64,000 bases of DNA from NCBI GenBank assembly GCA_013176395.1, contig JABMLP010000005.1:1736001-1800000 (forward strand), given 5' to 3'. The notes beneath the pieces are model-generated. The model did no database searches, was not told the DNA's origin, and saw only the letters and a program-made list of their open reading frames with translations. The position numbers were made by a program, and so were the translations under genes. This DNA is from Venturia oleaginea. Lineage: Eukaryota; Ascomycota; Dothideomycetes; Venturiales; Venturiaceae. Below are positions 33,446 to 45,170 of the stretch, one piece after another. Position 1 is the stretch's first letter; every line of letters begins with the position of its first letter.

Positions 33446-35233
33446 ATGACTACAAAATCTCAAGCAGCAGTCGAGTACGATATCATTATCATCGGCGCAG
33501 GAACCAGCGGATGCGTCCTCGCCAATCGGTTATCGGAAGACCCAGATGTCTCAATTTTGGTCCTCGAAGCCGGCGAGGATCTAAACAAAGACGAGAAAGT
33601 GTACACTCCAGCACTGGGCGTTCAGTTACTCGGCAATCCAAAATTCGACTGGCAGTACACTTCAACTGCAGACCCTGGTATTGATGGACGAAAAATGCAA
33701 CACCCTCGAGGGAAAGTCGTGGGAGGCACCAGCGCCATCAACTCTTTCGCCCTCATTTATCCCTCTGCGGCTGGGATGGATGCTTGGAGTGAGCTAGGCA
33801 ACGAAGGTTGGGACTGGGAAACTATGAAGCCTTATTTCAAGAAATTCCAGACTATTGTGCCCCCTGCTGAGGAAGTCAAGAAGTTATTATTTATTGTTCA
33901 TAATGATGAGCAGATTCGAGATTCGAATGGACCGATTCAAGCTTCCTTTCCCTCGAAGGTAGGGCCTTTGCATAGAGTCTGGGAGGAGACATTCCGGACT
34001 TTGGGTTTACAGAATCAAGAGGACCCATTGGAAGGAAAAGCGCTTGGAGGTTTCACGAGTACCTGTCACATTTCTGGAGATACGCATGAGCGTAGTCATG
34101 CTGGTGTTGCATATTTGGAACCTGTTTTGAGCCGCAAGAATCTGACCATCAATACAGGCGCACTTGTTCTCGAGGTCATAATCGAGCCGAACGACACGGG
34201 TGGAAACGTCGCGACAGGCGTTCTAGTTCTCCAAATCCGGCGTAGTAACGACTGCTCGTGCAAGGAAAGAAGTCATCCTCGCAGCTGGAGTCTTTGAAAC
34301 ACCGCATCTCCTCGAGCTCTCGGGAATTGGGAACCCAGAAATCCTATCATCTCATGGCATCGAGGTGCGCTACGCCAACCGAGCCGTAGGCGAAAACCTA
34401 CAGGATCATCTCAGAGCATGTGTTTCATTTGAGGCAGCTGAAGGTGTCGAAGACTGGACTCCTAACATCACAAACGATCCCAAAGCACGCGAACTCTACG
34501 AGAAAGATAGATCGGGCCCATGGGGACGAACAGCCGCATTTTCATTCGCTCACATGCCTCTCCTCCCATTCTTCAGCCGGGATGAAATACAATCACTTTT
34601 TAAAAAACACCAGGAAACCGAACCTACACCATTCCTCTCCAAATGCAACGCCTTCATCAAATCCATGGCCATGTCCCCAACCGAAGCAACAGCAACAGCC
34701 TTCCTAGTCCGGAAACCTCCCCCAGACTGCAAGAAAGATACAAACTACATAACCCTAAACGCGATGCTCTCCCACCCCTTTTCCCGCGGCACCGTCCACC
34801 TCACCACCCCCGACCCAACAACACCCCCCTCCATCAATTTCAAATACCATTCCCACCCCCTCGACAAAGAACTCCACGCCCGCCATCTCCAAATCCTATG
34901 CCACCTCGCAAAAACAGAACCCCTCGCCTCCCTCATACTTAAAAACGGGCATAGATATCCTAAAGATATCTCCCTCGAAGCACTTGGATCCTTCCTCTCC
35001 GAAACGGCAATGACGAATATCATCCGTGTGGGACGGCGGCTATGCTTCCGGAGGATATGGGAGGGGTCGTTGATGAGAGGTTGAGGGTTTATGGTGTTGA
35101 GGGGTTGAGGGTTGTGGATGCGAGTTTGATGCCGGTTCTTCCGAGGGGGAATGTTGTGGGGGTGGTTTATGCTGTTGCGGAACGGGGGGCGGATTTGATT
35201 AGAGGGGATTTGGGGGGTTTGGGGTTTGGTTGA
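33446..35233 (+). pseudogene. GMC-family FAD oxidoreductase, two frameshifts
   Basis: Homology is continuous across three frames. Frame 1 starts at 33446 (MTTKSQAAVEYDIIIIGAGT) with the dinucleotide-binding GAGTSG, then HPRGKVVGGTSAINSF (GMC signature 1). Near 34220 one extra base shifts the frame, after which RKEVILAAGVFETPHLLELS (signature 2) and GENLQDHL follow. Near 35017 one base is missing. The restored frame reads YHPCGTAAMLPEDMGGVVDE with the catalytic His, and DASLMPVLPRGNVVG with the second active-site residue (Asn), to a TGA at 35231. About 595 codons in all, a normal GMC length (glucose/choline/aryl-alcohol oxidase relatives). No GT-AG intron can repair either break. Two single-base errors in assembly are the main alternative to a true pseudogene. 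Confidence 0.88.
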
Positions 35234-35603
35234 GAGGGCAGGAATTTATTGATATCGATGTTAGTTGGACGATTTTGAAATGAACGGGTACTTTGCTCTG
35301 GAATTGGTTATGTGGGTTACTGATGCTCCCTTTCTCCCTCGTCTCTGGCAGTGCTTTCATTTTCGAAGAAGGGAGTAGGCTATCACATTCGACTTGATCG
35401 GCGGTCAACAGTAGGAGTATGTATGGCGGCTGCTAGCTAGGTGAAGTCCGAGGTAACATCGATACACACGATGATCCTAAGCCCATTCCAGACCACACCA
35501 AATGCTCCAACGAGTTCAATTTCATCATCTAGTCTATCATCAATGCCCGCACCTTCTATACCCAAGGTACCTGACTCGCAGTCCCCCAGTCCCAACCAAT
35601 CCA

Positions 35604-37203
35604 TCACTTCATCCCCTTATCCTCCGCCCAGCCCAAAGCCAGATCAATCATCTGCCAAAACACCCCAACCTCCAAACTCCTAGGAATCCTCACACCACCC
35701 TTTCCCTTCTCCACAAGCCGAACACAAGTCCTACCACATTGACCCACATGACCCGCGCCTCTCGTACGATCAAGCAGCGAATCATCTCCATCTCGCACAA
35801 CGTAGACTTCATATCTCTCACCCTGATTGTCATCGAAGAGTTCTGGTGCGAAGATGGCGGCGACGGCGATGGGATCGTGGAGGGGCGGTCCGTTATTCAT
35901 TGCGAATTCTCTGGCGTAGGTCGAGGCGAAGAAGGTCAGGATCTCGAGGAAGAGGTGGCGGACTGGTGATGTTGCTGGTGCGTTTTTTGCTGTGGTGGAA
36001 TCGTAGCCGTGGCGGAGTGCGTGCATTACCGATTCATTGCCCAAAACTTGATGCGTCAGATCTAGAGGAATTAACGTCGTCTTTGGCGCAAGGATTGGGT
36101 TGGAGAAGATGGAGTGCGCAGCTTCTGGGTCACAGTAGATGTTGAATTCGGCAAAGGGAGTTGTGTTTCCGAAACTTCCTCGTGCTTCGTGGAGGAGGGC
36201 TTCGATTTTGGAGTCGTCTAGATCGTGGGCATTCTTGAACAGACGCTTTTCGCGGAAGTGCGCTGCTACTTCTTTGATTGTCATGGGGCTCTCATCAGGC
36301 AGTCCGGCGGGAAATTCTCGATGTAACTCAGACAATTCTACACGATCTGCCACTCTTCCTATGGGAGCATGAGTGAAGAATCCGCCGATTGCGCCGCCCA
36401 TGATGCTGAGGCCCGCGATGTGAGAAGCTAGATTTGGGTAGACGGCGAAGAGAATACCAATGTTTGTCAATGCTCCTGTTGCAACAAGCCATGCTGCGCC
36501 GGGTGGGGTCTTGATTAGAGATTGGTAAATGGCGTGAATGCCACCATCTTCTCCAGTTTGTGGTTTTGCGACTGGGGCGGGGAGAATTGTTGTTCCATCT
36601 AATCCACTTTCTCCTATATAATTGTCAGAATAGCTTTCTCGGTCGGATTGCCGAATGCGGAAGGTTGATGATTTTGTTGGGCTATCTCGAAAAGCACAAA
36701 TACAACCTACCGTGGATATCAACCGCGTGAACAGCTTCTCTGCAGAAAGGCTTTGCAGCTCCTGGAAAGACGGGAATATCTCGTTTTCCTATTGCTTCTA
36801 GAATGCTCAAAGAGTTCTTGGTCGTGTTGACCAGACTGGCATTCCCATGAACGGTGCTGATACCCAACAGCTCCAGTCGAGGATTGTGCGCGCAGAGTAA
36901 TATGGCAAAGGCATCCTTGACCATACAGTATTAGCTATTTTTCACTCCAGTTTGAAAGTTGTGTTATTGGGTGGTGCAAACATCGTGTCCTGTCAAGCGA
37001 GATGATTAGCTTCAATCAATTTATATCGGACGTCAAACACCTGACCATCATGCTAACAAGCCGACAAGACTTAAAATAGAAGAAGTCAAACCGGAGGTAG
37101 AGTGAATGAACGCACCAGTATCGCAATCGAGCCACACAGGGATCTTTGTTCCCTGTACCGGTTCAAGCAGTTGCACTGCCTTTTCCCTTGCGGCGTCGTT
37201 CAT
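35604..37203 (-). CDS. Inosine-uridine-preferring nucleoside hydrolase
   Basis: Exons 37116-37203, 36982-36989, 36711-36915 and 35604-36613 give 436 aa. The N-terminal metal-binding motif DCDTGHDD is assembled across three exons. The second exon is 8 nt (GACACGAT), completing Gly and encoding His-Asp. Downstream are LELLGISTVHGNA, VHAVDIHGESGLDG, GALTNIGILF, LSIMGGAIGG, AEFNIYCDPEAAHSIF and GPPLHDPIAVAAIF, the usual calcium- and ribose-contacting segments. Enzymes of this family cleave the N-glycosidic bond of ribonucleosides for base salvage in the cytosol. All introns (97, 66 and 126 nt) have GT-AG ends. Its start faces the ferric reductase gene across 477 bp. Confidence 0.92.
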
Positions 37204-37680
37204 TGTAAGATGTCTTTATCAATCGATTTTCGGAAGTCCGGAATTTGACAGACAGGAAAAGGAGAGTGTATTAGTTCGGACTATGATTGCTGAGAATTTC
37301 GGAGACTATCTGCAGCGAGAGGCTGATATCCGTTAGTGGACCCCGCGGAGGGAGAGCGAGTGCGCCACAATAGAAGGGGAGGGAACTATCAGGCCCCCTA
37401 AATAGCAAGACATGCCCCGCCTCCGCTGCTCACCGGGTTACTTGATTGTAACCCTCATTGCGTCTTGCTTGTTGTCTCTTCAATTTGTTCAAAACCCATG
37501 CGTTTGGTGGCGGATTGACTAGATTGTTTGTTTATAAGCATTGTGGGAACCGCAATCTGCGTTGGGTGCTCGGCCTCCGTGCGAAAGGGATACGAACAAC
37601 AACCATCCAGCAACACAGGGGAAGGGACAGATTGCTCCACCCTTTGACGACAACGAGGCTTTGCTTTTATCGGATTCGGG
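37204..37680. promoter_or_regulatory. Divergent promoter region, nucleoside hydrolase/ferric reductase
   Basis: 477 bp between two divergent start codons must contain both promoters and 5' UTRs. I see no confident factor-binding site. Confidence 0.4.
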
Positions 37681-39561
37681 ATGGGTCTGCTTGGATATCA
37701 GCTGCTCAAACAGCTCAGTCCAGAGGAGCAACAAGCGCGAAGAGATGCTCTCAATCTCAATGCCACTATTGCCCAAGCATCGATTGGCGTGGTACTGGCA
37801 GTGATCCAAGTCTACTATCTCATTTCATGGGTGAGCAGTAAAGCCGGAAAGAAGGAGACGAAGTGGGAGCCGAGTAGTCCTTATGTCAAGCATGAATTCC
37901 AACGGGAAAAGAAGAGCTTTGGAGGTGGACTGAAGAGTTTCGGGAGGAGAGTAAAATGGTACATGGATGAACCAGTTCTTGAGGGATGGGGAAGCACGGG
38001 AGCCTGGTTTGCGGGCTCTATCTGGATGGCTTGGTTGTTGGCCCTTTGTGTGAGGGATACTGGGGATGGTGAGTTTAATTTCTGATATCCGGCCGTTGGG
38101 TCCCCTTTTTTGCTATTCCCTGTTTGGGAACCTTTCGGTTTTTACATTGTCGTGCCACAAGATTTTCTTCAACAACTGGATTGCTGCTAACATAAACTCG
38201 TAGACTACATGCATGTTGCCAAACGATTTGGCATAATAGGAGCTTCTCAGCTCCCACTCCATTACCTCTTGGCCATCAAGTCGCCATGGTCACCAATTGC
38301 GCTTCTCACTCGAACATCTCAGGAACAACTCAATATATATCACCAGATCCTTGGACGAATCATCCAAACCCTGTTCAGTCTTCACGCCATCTTCTACCTG
38401 AATTTCTTCTGGCAATTCGGCTGGCTCGCTAAGAGAGTTAAAGACAACGATGTTATCCTTGGTCTCTCCGGAATCACCATCATTACTCTCATTGGAACGA
38501 CTGCATTAGGCCCTCTGCGAAGACTAAGCTACCGCATTTTTTACTTTGTCCACGTCATCGGAGCAGCAATCCTACTTCCAGTTCTCTACTACCACGTCAA
38601 ACATATCCAAATTTATACCCTAGAATCAGCAGCCGTCTATGTTCTACACATCCTCCTCCGCTGGATCAGCAGCAAAAGTTACCCAGGCACCCTCAGCATA
38701 GTCCCGGGAACCAATCTGGTCCAAGTCTCTATCCCTGCTCCGACTAAGAATTGGAAAGCAGGTCAGCACGTTTACCTCACCACAGCCATTCCCATCACAG
38801 GCGGTACCGTCGGAACATTGAAAAATCCATTCACCATCGCATCCCTCCCCCAAGCCGATGGAAACTTGACACTCATCGCCCGTGCCCTAAAAGGTCCAAC
38901 CAAAAACCTCGCTTCCAAAGCCCGCGCCTCAGCACTCTCCAGAACAAACACAAAACTCCAAATCGAAGGACCCTACGGAATCCGTCTTCCCTCTTTCGCC
39001 CAATTCGACCGCATCCTGCTAGTAGCAGGTGGCGTAGGCGCAACCTTCATAATCCCAATCTACCGCTCCATTATCACCTCAAGACTAAACGCAGCCAACA
39101 ACAACAGCCTCTCCGACATCCGCCTCATCTGGTCCGTCCGTAAAATCTCCGAAACCACATGGGCCCTTCCCATCCCCGAAACCTCAGGCAAAGAAGGAAA
39201 TGCCCGCGAAATGGGCGCAGAACAAGATCTTTACATTACCGGTTCTGGGATCGAAGGGGCAGGGATGGGGTATAAAGAAGTTGTTCAGGGTGAATCTATT
39301 GAAATGATGGGAGAGCGGGATGGACTTGTGGGGGATGGTGACGAGGGCTTGAATCTAGAGGAGCACGGTGTGCAGATTAAGCATCGCAGACCTGATTTGC
39401 GGGATCTTGTTGATGAGACTTTTGGGCATGGGCAGAGTAGGAGGGTTGCTGTGCTTGTTTGTGGGCCGCCGGGGATGGGGGCGCAGGTTAGACGGGAGGT
39501 TGGGCGATGGGTTAGGAAGGGGAAGAATGTTTATTTCCATTCTGAGGAGTTTGGGTTGTAG
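37681..39561 (+). CDS. Ferric reductase (FRE/NOX-like transmembrane metalloreductase)
   Basis: Exons 37681-38068 and 38204-39561, 581 aa. The intron starts GTGAGT and has GCTAAC upstream of TAG. An N-terminal membrane segment (ASIGVVLAVIQVYYLI) is followed by a Gly/Trp-rich loop. The ferric-reductase membrane domain has candidate haem histidines in LPLHYLLA, NIYHQILGR, LFSLHAIFY, FYFVHVIGA and LYYHVKH. The cytosolic part carries an FAD-binding motif LKNPFTIASLP (Asn replacing the usual His of HPFT), the NADPH loop LLVAGGVGATFIIPIY and the terminal VLVCGPPGMGAQV. The family transfers electrons from NADPH across the plasma membrane to reduce Fe(III) or Cu(II) for uptake. A Gly/Glu-rich insert lies before the last motif (residues about 490-545). 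Confidence 0.93.
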
Positions 39562-40199
39562 GTTCTTTTCTGGTTGGGGTGGCTTTTTTGGGTGGAGGAT
39601 AACTTGAAGTACGTTGGTTTTGTGTCCTTGTGGCTAGATGTAGGATGGATGCTATGGAATCTCTGTTCGTGGACGGTTATCTCGGATAGTATGTGGAGAT
39701 GTATGTATAGGAAGAGGTGATGCAACGTTATCTGTACCCAATCCAATCTTTTCATACATTACCTGTCCTCTTTCGACATGTCGCCTCTCTCATCTATTGC
39801 CTTTATTTCTTCTCCTTCCACTCGATTCTCAAGGTATCGAAGAACTTCCGGATGTATGAGGATCGTTAGTAAAATGCGGTTTGTGATGGCGGTGCAACGA
39901 GTCTATAAGAATGGAGCTTTCTTCAAGCCTTTTGAGTGTGAAGCGATTTCGGGGTAGCACTACTCGCTGATTTCCGTTTGTGTTGACAGGCATCGTGTTT
40001 GGCAGAATTGAAAGAGTCACAGTGAACATGATGGCACAAATATGAGTGGGAACTTTTTAATCAGATCAATAGAGCTCTATTCGAAACCCGCCGAACGAGA
40101 ACCGCCTCCGCTGACAGTATATTACCGCAGTATGTGCCATCCGACATAACCCACACAGGCCGTTCCTAATGCAAATAATACCCCTTACTATCCAACGCT
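39562..40199. other. Convergent 3' intergenic region
   Basis: 638 bp between the ferric reductase stop and the eS12 stop, holding both 3' ends. Nothing else is recognised. Confidence 0.5.
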
Positions 40200-40772
40200 C
40201 TACTGCTCCGTCTGGAAGTAGTTGAGGAGGATGGATCGCTCCTGTGACTCCTCACCCCAGTCCTTGACGACGACGCACGAGCAGTTGACGACCTTGCGGG
40301 CGTTACCGTCACGGTCAATCTGGCCTGTTAAAAATAGTCAGGATCTTACTGTGTATAAAATTTTCGAAATGTTGTCCAAGAACTTACACAAACCGGACCA
40401 CTCGCCCAATTGCTTTCCGTCTGGGACCTTAATCAGTGGGATCTTGTGTTCCGAGCAGAGCGCGATGACAAGCTTCTTGTATGCCTCTTCTTCGCAGGCT
40501 TCGTTGAGGACGCACATGTGTGCTTGGCGACGATCGAGGGCTTTGGAGGCTTCACGGAGACCGCGGGCGAGACCGTCGTGGATGAGCGCGGTCTTGAGGC
40601 ATCCCTTCAGAGCGTCAAGGATGGACATTTGACCTTTCCCGGCGGAGGCATCACGAGAGATTTCGACTTCGTTCGCCTCGGCGACGGGGGATGTGGGCTC
40701 TTCTCCGTCCGACTGTTGCGGTTGTTAGTAAAAGAGAGGGAAGGATGGGGAGAGGGTATCTCTGTGTACCAT
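40200..40772 (-). CDS. RPS12: 40S ribosomal protein eS12
   Basis: Exons 40770-40772, 40388-40712 and 40200-40324, 150 aa. The first exon is only the ATG: the donor GTACAC follows immediately, and the next exon opens [19 protein letters not shown]. The core [60 protein letters not shown] and [20 protein letters not shown] is unmistakable eS12, ending LLNYFQTEQ. It is a structural component of the small ribosomal subunit. The gene is divergent from EFM4 across 243 bp, so expression may be coordinated. Confidence 0.97.
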
Positions 40773-41015
40773 TGTGAATGATGTAGGCTGTTCCTCGAAG
40801 AGTAGTTGTTGAATGATTGATTTGTAAAAGGGAAATCTGGATGAGAGTTTAGGAGTATTTTGCAAATGGTGTTGATTGTGCCGCGCTAAGCGAGCTGGAC
40901 CCACAAAAGGTATTCATCCAGCGGACTTGGAAAATTAGGCCGGAGATTTAAAACATCAACACACGAACACTAATCACCAAAAGACATCATCCCCATCGAG
41001 TTCATCACGGCCATC
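40773..41015. promoter_or_regulatory. Bidirectional promoter, RPS12/EFM4
   Basis: 243 bp separates the start codons of eS12 (-) and Efm4 (+), so the two promoters must overlap or share elements. No specific binding site is claimed. Confidence 0.5.
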
Positions 41016-41921
41016 ATGAGCTCTCCCAAGCCCAGCCACCTGGATCCGAGTGATTTGGGAACGAAGAAATAGTCCGTACAGCAACTCGTTACCATCTATC
41101 TACTGGACAACCTATGTACTCACCATGACATTAGCTGGGACGAAGCTTATGAGCGCGAAATCGACAATCACGCCGAAGCTCCAGAAGATGAAGGAACGAT
41201 ATGGTTCTCAGACTCCGGGGCCGAAGAAAAGATGGTCGATTTTCTGGAAGAGTATGCCGACGAGGCCCAGCTCTACAAAGACAAGTCAGACGAGCATGGA
41301 ATGCAAGCCACCACTTTTCTAGACTTGGGAACTGGGAACGGACACCTTCTTTTCGCTCTGCGAGATGCCGGATGGGAAGGTCACATGGTCGGTGTCGATT
41401 ACTCCGCCGCTTCAATCCGACTTGCTCGCCAGATTGGACAGCGAAGGCTTTCAGCATCTACCCGCATCAGGAAAGATGGCGTATCTGATTCAATTGGCGA
41501 TGCTGAAGATATCGAAGATGAGGTTGCTGGTGGTTGCAACTTGCCTGTCCAATTTGAAGAGTACGATACTCTCAATCCAACCCCATTACCACATTCTCCT
41601 CAGGGCGGCTTTGATGTACTGCTCGATAAAGGCACGTTCGATGCAATATCACTTTCGTCGGAAATCGACCCTTCTGGCCGTCGCATTTGTGAGCTGTACA
41701 GTCACTGCATACTGCCTCTGCTCAAACCTGATGGCATCTTTCTGATAACGAGCTGCAATTGGACCGAAGAGGAACTTAGATCGTGGTTCGAGAAGGAATT
41801 TACCAGAGATCACAAATTCAAGTTTCATGATCGAATCAAGTACCCCAGCTTCACCTTTGGCGGCCACAAGGGTCAGAGTGTGGTAACGATCTGCTTCAAG
41901 AAGACCAAGACCATAAGCTAG
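41016..41921 (+). CDS. EFM4: eEF1A lysine methyltransferase Efm4
   Basis: Exons 41016-41071 and 41135-41921, 280 aa. Exon 1 encodes MSSPKPSHLDPSDLGTKK; the split codon TA|C gives the YWD that opens the domain in this family. SAM-binding motif I is FLDLGTGNGHLLFAL (residues about 80-94), motif II GVDYSAASI, and the family-specific DVLLDKGTFDAISLSS and LITSCNWTEEEL follow. The C-terminus YPSFTFGGHKGQSVVTICF is also characteristic. Efm4 (METTL10/EEF1AKMT2 in humans) methylates a lysine of translation elongation factor 1A in the cytosol. A roughly 30-residue loop between motifs (QRRLSASTRIRKDGVSDSIG) looks like a lineage-specific insertion. Confidence 0.93.
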
Positions 41922-42469
41922 AACAGGACAGTCCTTCCATTCTACGTTTTATTTCATACTCTCCTGCTTTGATCAGCTTCAGTTTTCCAGTCCCTTTTCA
42001 ACATTCGAGACTTGAAGCGTGTGATAGGACAGATTCCGCAGTCCCACATCGAGCTAATGTGCACAATTTCGGCTACGAGGCCTGTCTGCAGTAGAACTTC
42101 CAAGCCCATGGCATCGTCTCGCTTGACATGCCTAACTCGATTACGAAGCAACCTACATGGGGCTTTTCGCTGTCTATCCAGTAACAATGGCATGCCATTT
42201 CCCTAAGATGAACCTGACCCAGACCACTCCACCGCACGTGGCGCACAGATCTTAATGGATACATCCAGGCTGCATTTCAGCTGGTATTTCAGCTGGACAA
42301 TTGCCACTGACCTTTTCCAGAGCCAAGAAAAATTACTACTATATGATGTCCTCGTTTAAGGCCAGCTTGCTATTGAAGGCCGATGTCGATACTATCATAC
42401 CATTGCTCCTCATCTCTCATTGACACTATCAAAATCTCCCAAACTTCCATACAAATCATTTGATACACC
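41922..42469. other. Intergenic
   Basis: 548 bp containing the EFM4 3' end and the upstream region of the Cys-rich gene. No gene is seen. Confidence 0.5.
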
Positions 42470-43339
42470 ATGACTTCCACTACACCCCAATCAACGATGT
42501 CCATCACGACCTCCCCATCCCCGACAATCAACACATCCCAACCAATAACATGGACCTCCTCCATAAACGGAACCATCTACGCCGCAACAGACGAATCATA
42601 CACTTCCGCTTGCGGCACGAGCAGCATATACTCCTCCTTCCAAGACTGCGCCCACCGCGCCTACTCCCTCCACAATATCTGCACTTCGTCCTACGGTTCC
42701 TTAACCATCTGGCCCGGCGCTTGCGAATGCTCTTATTACCAACAGGACCTTGCTTGCTTTGATGAACGAACTTTTTGTGCGTCCCAGATATGGACACAGG
42801 CGTCGCAATAGTTTCGAGATGGTATTACGAGTTGTCTGGGCATGGATAGCAACTACGCCATCAAAGCTGAAATCGGGAGTTTTGAGAATCCGTTCACAGT
42901 TGCGGGCCTGGCGGGGATTAATGCGACGACGACTGCGAGACCGATCTCTACTTCTTCCATGGCTACTTTAACTTCCATTGCCTCACATATAAGTCTCTCA
43001 AAATTGTCGTCAGGAGCAATCGCCGGTGCAATCATCGGTTCTCTCATAGCATTCTTTCTCCTCGCCATCGGATTTCATATTTTCCTTTGCCACGCCAAAC
43101 TTTCAAAGAGGAATAGAAAGGATATGGAGGCTGAAGTGGAGAATGAGAGAAGAAGGGTACCGGAGTTACATGATAAGGACACTATTATCCATATGAAGGA
43201 GACGAAGGATAATTCCCACGAGGCGCCGGGTGCTGAGCCGCCGAAATTGAAGGGGGATGAGTATGCGTGTGAGGCTGATTCGGGGGAGATTTATGAGTTG
43301 GAGAGTCCGAAGAGTCCGAGGAGTTGGTTTGGGATGTAG
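42470..43339 (+). pseudogene. Cys-rich single-pass membrane protein interrupted by an in-frame TAG
   Basis: One reading frame runs 42470-43339 with a single TAG at 42809-42811. Before the stop: a Ser/Thr-rich N-terminus and a cysteine-rich domain (CGTSSIYSSFQDCAHRAYSL, CTSSYGSLTIWPGACECSYY, CFDERTFCASQIW). After it: FRDGITSCLGMDSNY continues the same domain, then a Thr/Ser stalk, a membrane helix (AGAIIGSLIAFFLLAIGFHI) and a basic/acidic cytosolic tail. The join is seamless, so the TAG looks like a nonsense change. Splicing it out (GTGCGT...AATAG) would need a 35-nt intron, too short for fungi. No signal peptide is visible at the N-terminus. Readthrough or a secreted short form are alternatives. 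Function is unknown. Confidence 0.72.
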
Positions 43340-43853
43340 ATGGCCTGTTGATGAGTCGATGGGAGGATGGATATCCTGGTCCACACTTGCAGGAGATTTG
43401 GAAAGGAGGTGAGTTGACTAAGCAAATGTATGAGCAGTGGAGGTATGTGTGATGAGTGATGATAGACATGGTTGGACGAATGAATGGTAGGCATGTTTTG
43501 GGTCTGTATTATCAACGAATTAAAAGACAACCGCTTTCTTGTTGTGAAATATCCACCGACGGCATCGGTATCGACGTGATGAGTGACGATTCCAATCCAC
43601 TAAGGATGTCGAGTCTAAGAATGTCACGCTTACTCGGATAGACTCTGACAATCCATCGCCTCGCTCTCGTTTCGCCTTTCAGATACCACTGTGGGCATCC
43701 CGCTACCTCCTAGCCTTCGGGGGTGAACCAACTGTGGTCGTAATCTTTAGCGACTCTACACCGTGAGGGTGGTACCAGAGATCGAATTGCCAGTCTCCTA
43801 GGACACCAAGCTTCACAAAAACAGGATCTTCAACAGCACGATGCACCCAGCTC
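43340..43853. other. Convergent 3' intergenic region
   Basis: 514 bp between the Cys-rich gene and the EFM7 stop. Nothing is recognised. Confidence 0.5.
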
Positions 43854-44911
43854 TTACGATCTCCTCTTCAACTGAGCAACAACAAGCCATTTCTTCCTCT
43901 CCCCACTCATTTCTTCCGGTGCTTCAGGCTTCCATTCTCTCCTCTCTCCATTCGCATCCATCTCAAATATATCCTCAATCTCCAATCTTTCTTCTTGCAC
44001 CGTCTCTTCAAAGAACGGAGCCATCCTCGCTCGTCCCGTATGGAATCCTGCAATCACAAAGATCCGCGCGTCTGGTCTTGGTGAGAGGAAGTGTAGCATT
44101 GATTTCGCCAGGTTGGTGTGTTGCATTGACATCCAGAGCGTATCTGCTGCTAGGATTCTGGTGTAGTAGCCTTTGTGTGAGGTGGCGAAGGGAGTGTCGA
44201 GTTCGCCCCATTTGTGCGGTTGGACGGAGACGAAAGGTTTTAGATTGGAAGGTACGTTCTTTTGGACGTTTTCGGTGAGGGTTTGAATGATTGAAGGGGA
44301 GGGGTAGTCTGTTATTGTAACCTAGATGTGAATATTAGTATGCATCCATAAAAGAAGGTTTAGATGGAAGACATACTTCCTCGGCTCCTGAGAGTGCACT
44401 CATAATACCAGCAAGCCCAACGCCTAGCAGAAACATCAGCCCATCTCTTCCCAAGTACGAAAGACTATCCTACTGCACGACACACACCTGCACCCAATTC
44501 CAACACGCATTCGCCTTTTACACTCCATTTCTTCTCTTGTTCCTCTCCAAGCCACCATTCTCTCCTCTCGAACTTCCTCTTTCCCCATGCCTCCTCTTCA
44601 GTCTCCTGATGGGAATCTCTTTTCTCATCTCGTTGGTTGCCTCGTCCTCCCACCAATTCACTCATGAGCACCCCAGCATTCCACAGATAATGCGCAAACT
44701 TCGTCCTCTCTTCTTCTCCCTGCGGATCTGCAACTTCAAACTCTAAATCCCCATATCCATTACTGCGGTATTTGACAGTAGTACCGGGATCGCCGTGTTG
44801 GATTTGCAGATCGTCTGTGAATATGAGACCGAGTGAGAATTGAAATATATCTTCTGGTTCTGGTTCTGCCGTTTGAGATTTAGGGAGGGCGCGGAGAAGG
44901 GAGGAGAGCAT
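43854..44911 (-). CDS. EFM7: eEF1A N-terminal and lysine methyltransferase Efm7 (Nnt1)
   Basis: Exons 44488-44911, 44377-44423 and 43854-44321, 312 aa. The N-terminus has the family block PEDIFQFSLGLIFTDDLQIQ, HGDPGTTVKYRSNGYGDLEF and RTKFAHYLWNAGVLMSELVG. SAM motif I, VLELGAGVGLAGIM, spans the first intron. VTITDYPSPSII, QPHKWGEL, RILAADTLWMSMQHTNLAKS and VIAGFHTGRARMAPFF follow. In yeast Efm7 trimethylates the N-terminal glycine and dimethylates Lys3 of eEF1A. A charged insert (about residues 95-125, rich in Glu/Arg/Lys) precedes motif I. The gene lies 2 kb from EFM4, which modifies the same factor, and is divergent from the DUF3602 gene. Confidence 0.92.
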
Positions 44912-45170
44912 TGTCGCTTCTCCCCGTAGTGGTGTTTAGTTTGCGATGGAAAAAGGAAATGCGTGGTTTGGAATATGGATAACGCGTTGTCCATCTTCCT
45001 AGTCATTTGATGGCTCCCCCACTCTCACACGGGCATACCCCACTACTCTCACGAGGTCATACCTAGTAATGCGGTTGATCTAGAAATCTATGCCCGAAAA
45101 CAATACAATAGGCACCATCGTCCCACCATTCTTCCAGTTTACCACCCCTCTCTACCTCAAAGCAACCACA
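44912..45170. promoter_or_regulatory. Bidirectional promoter, EFM7/DUF3602
   Basis: 259 bp between two divergent start codons. No specific element is claimed. Confidence 0.45.

Noticed and set aside
34210..34250. A short intron to explain the first GMC frame change
   Set aside because: The only GT...AG span available is about 20 nt, far below the minimum for fungal splicing.
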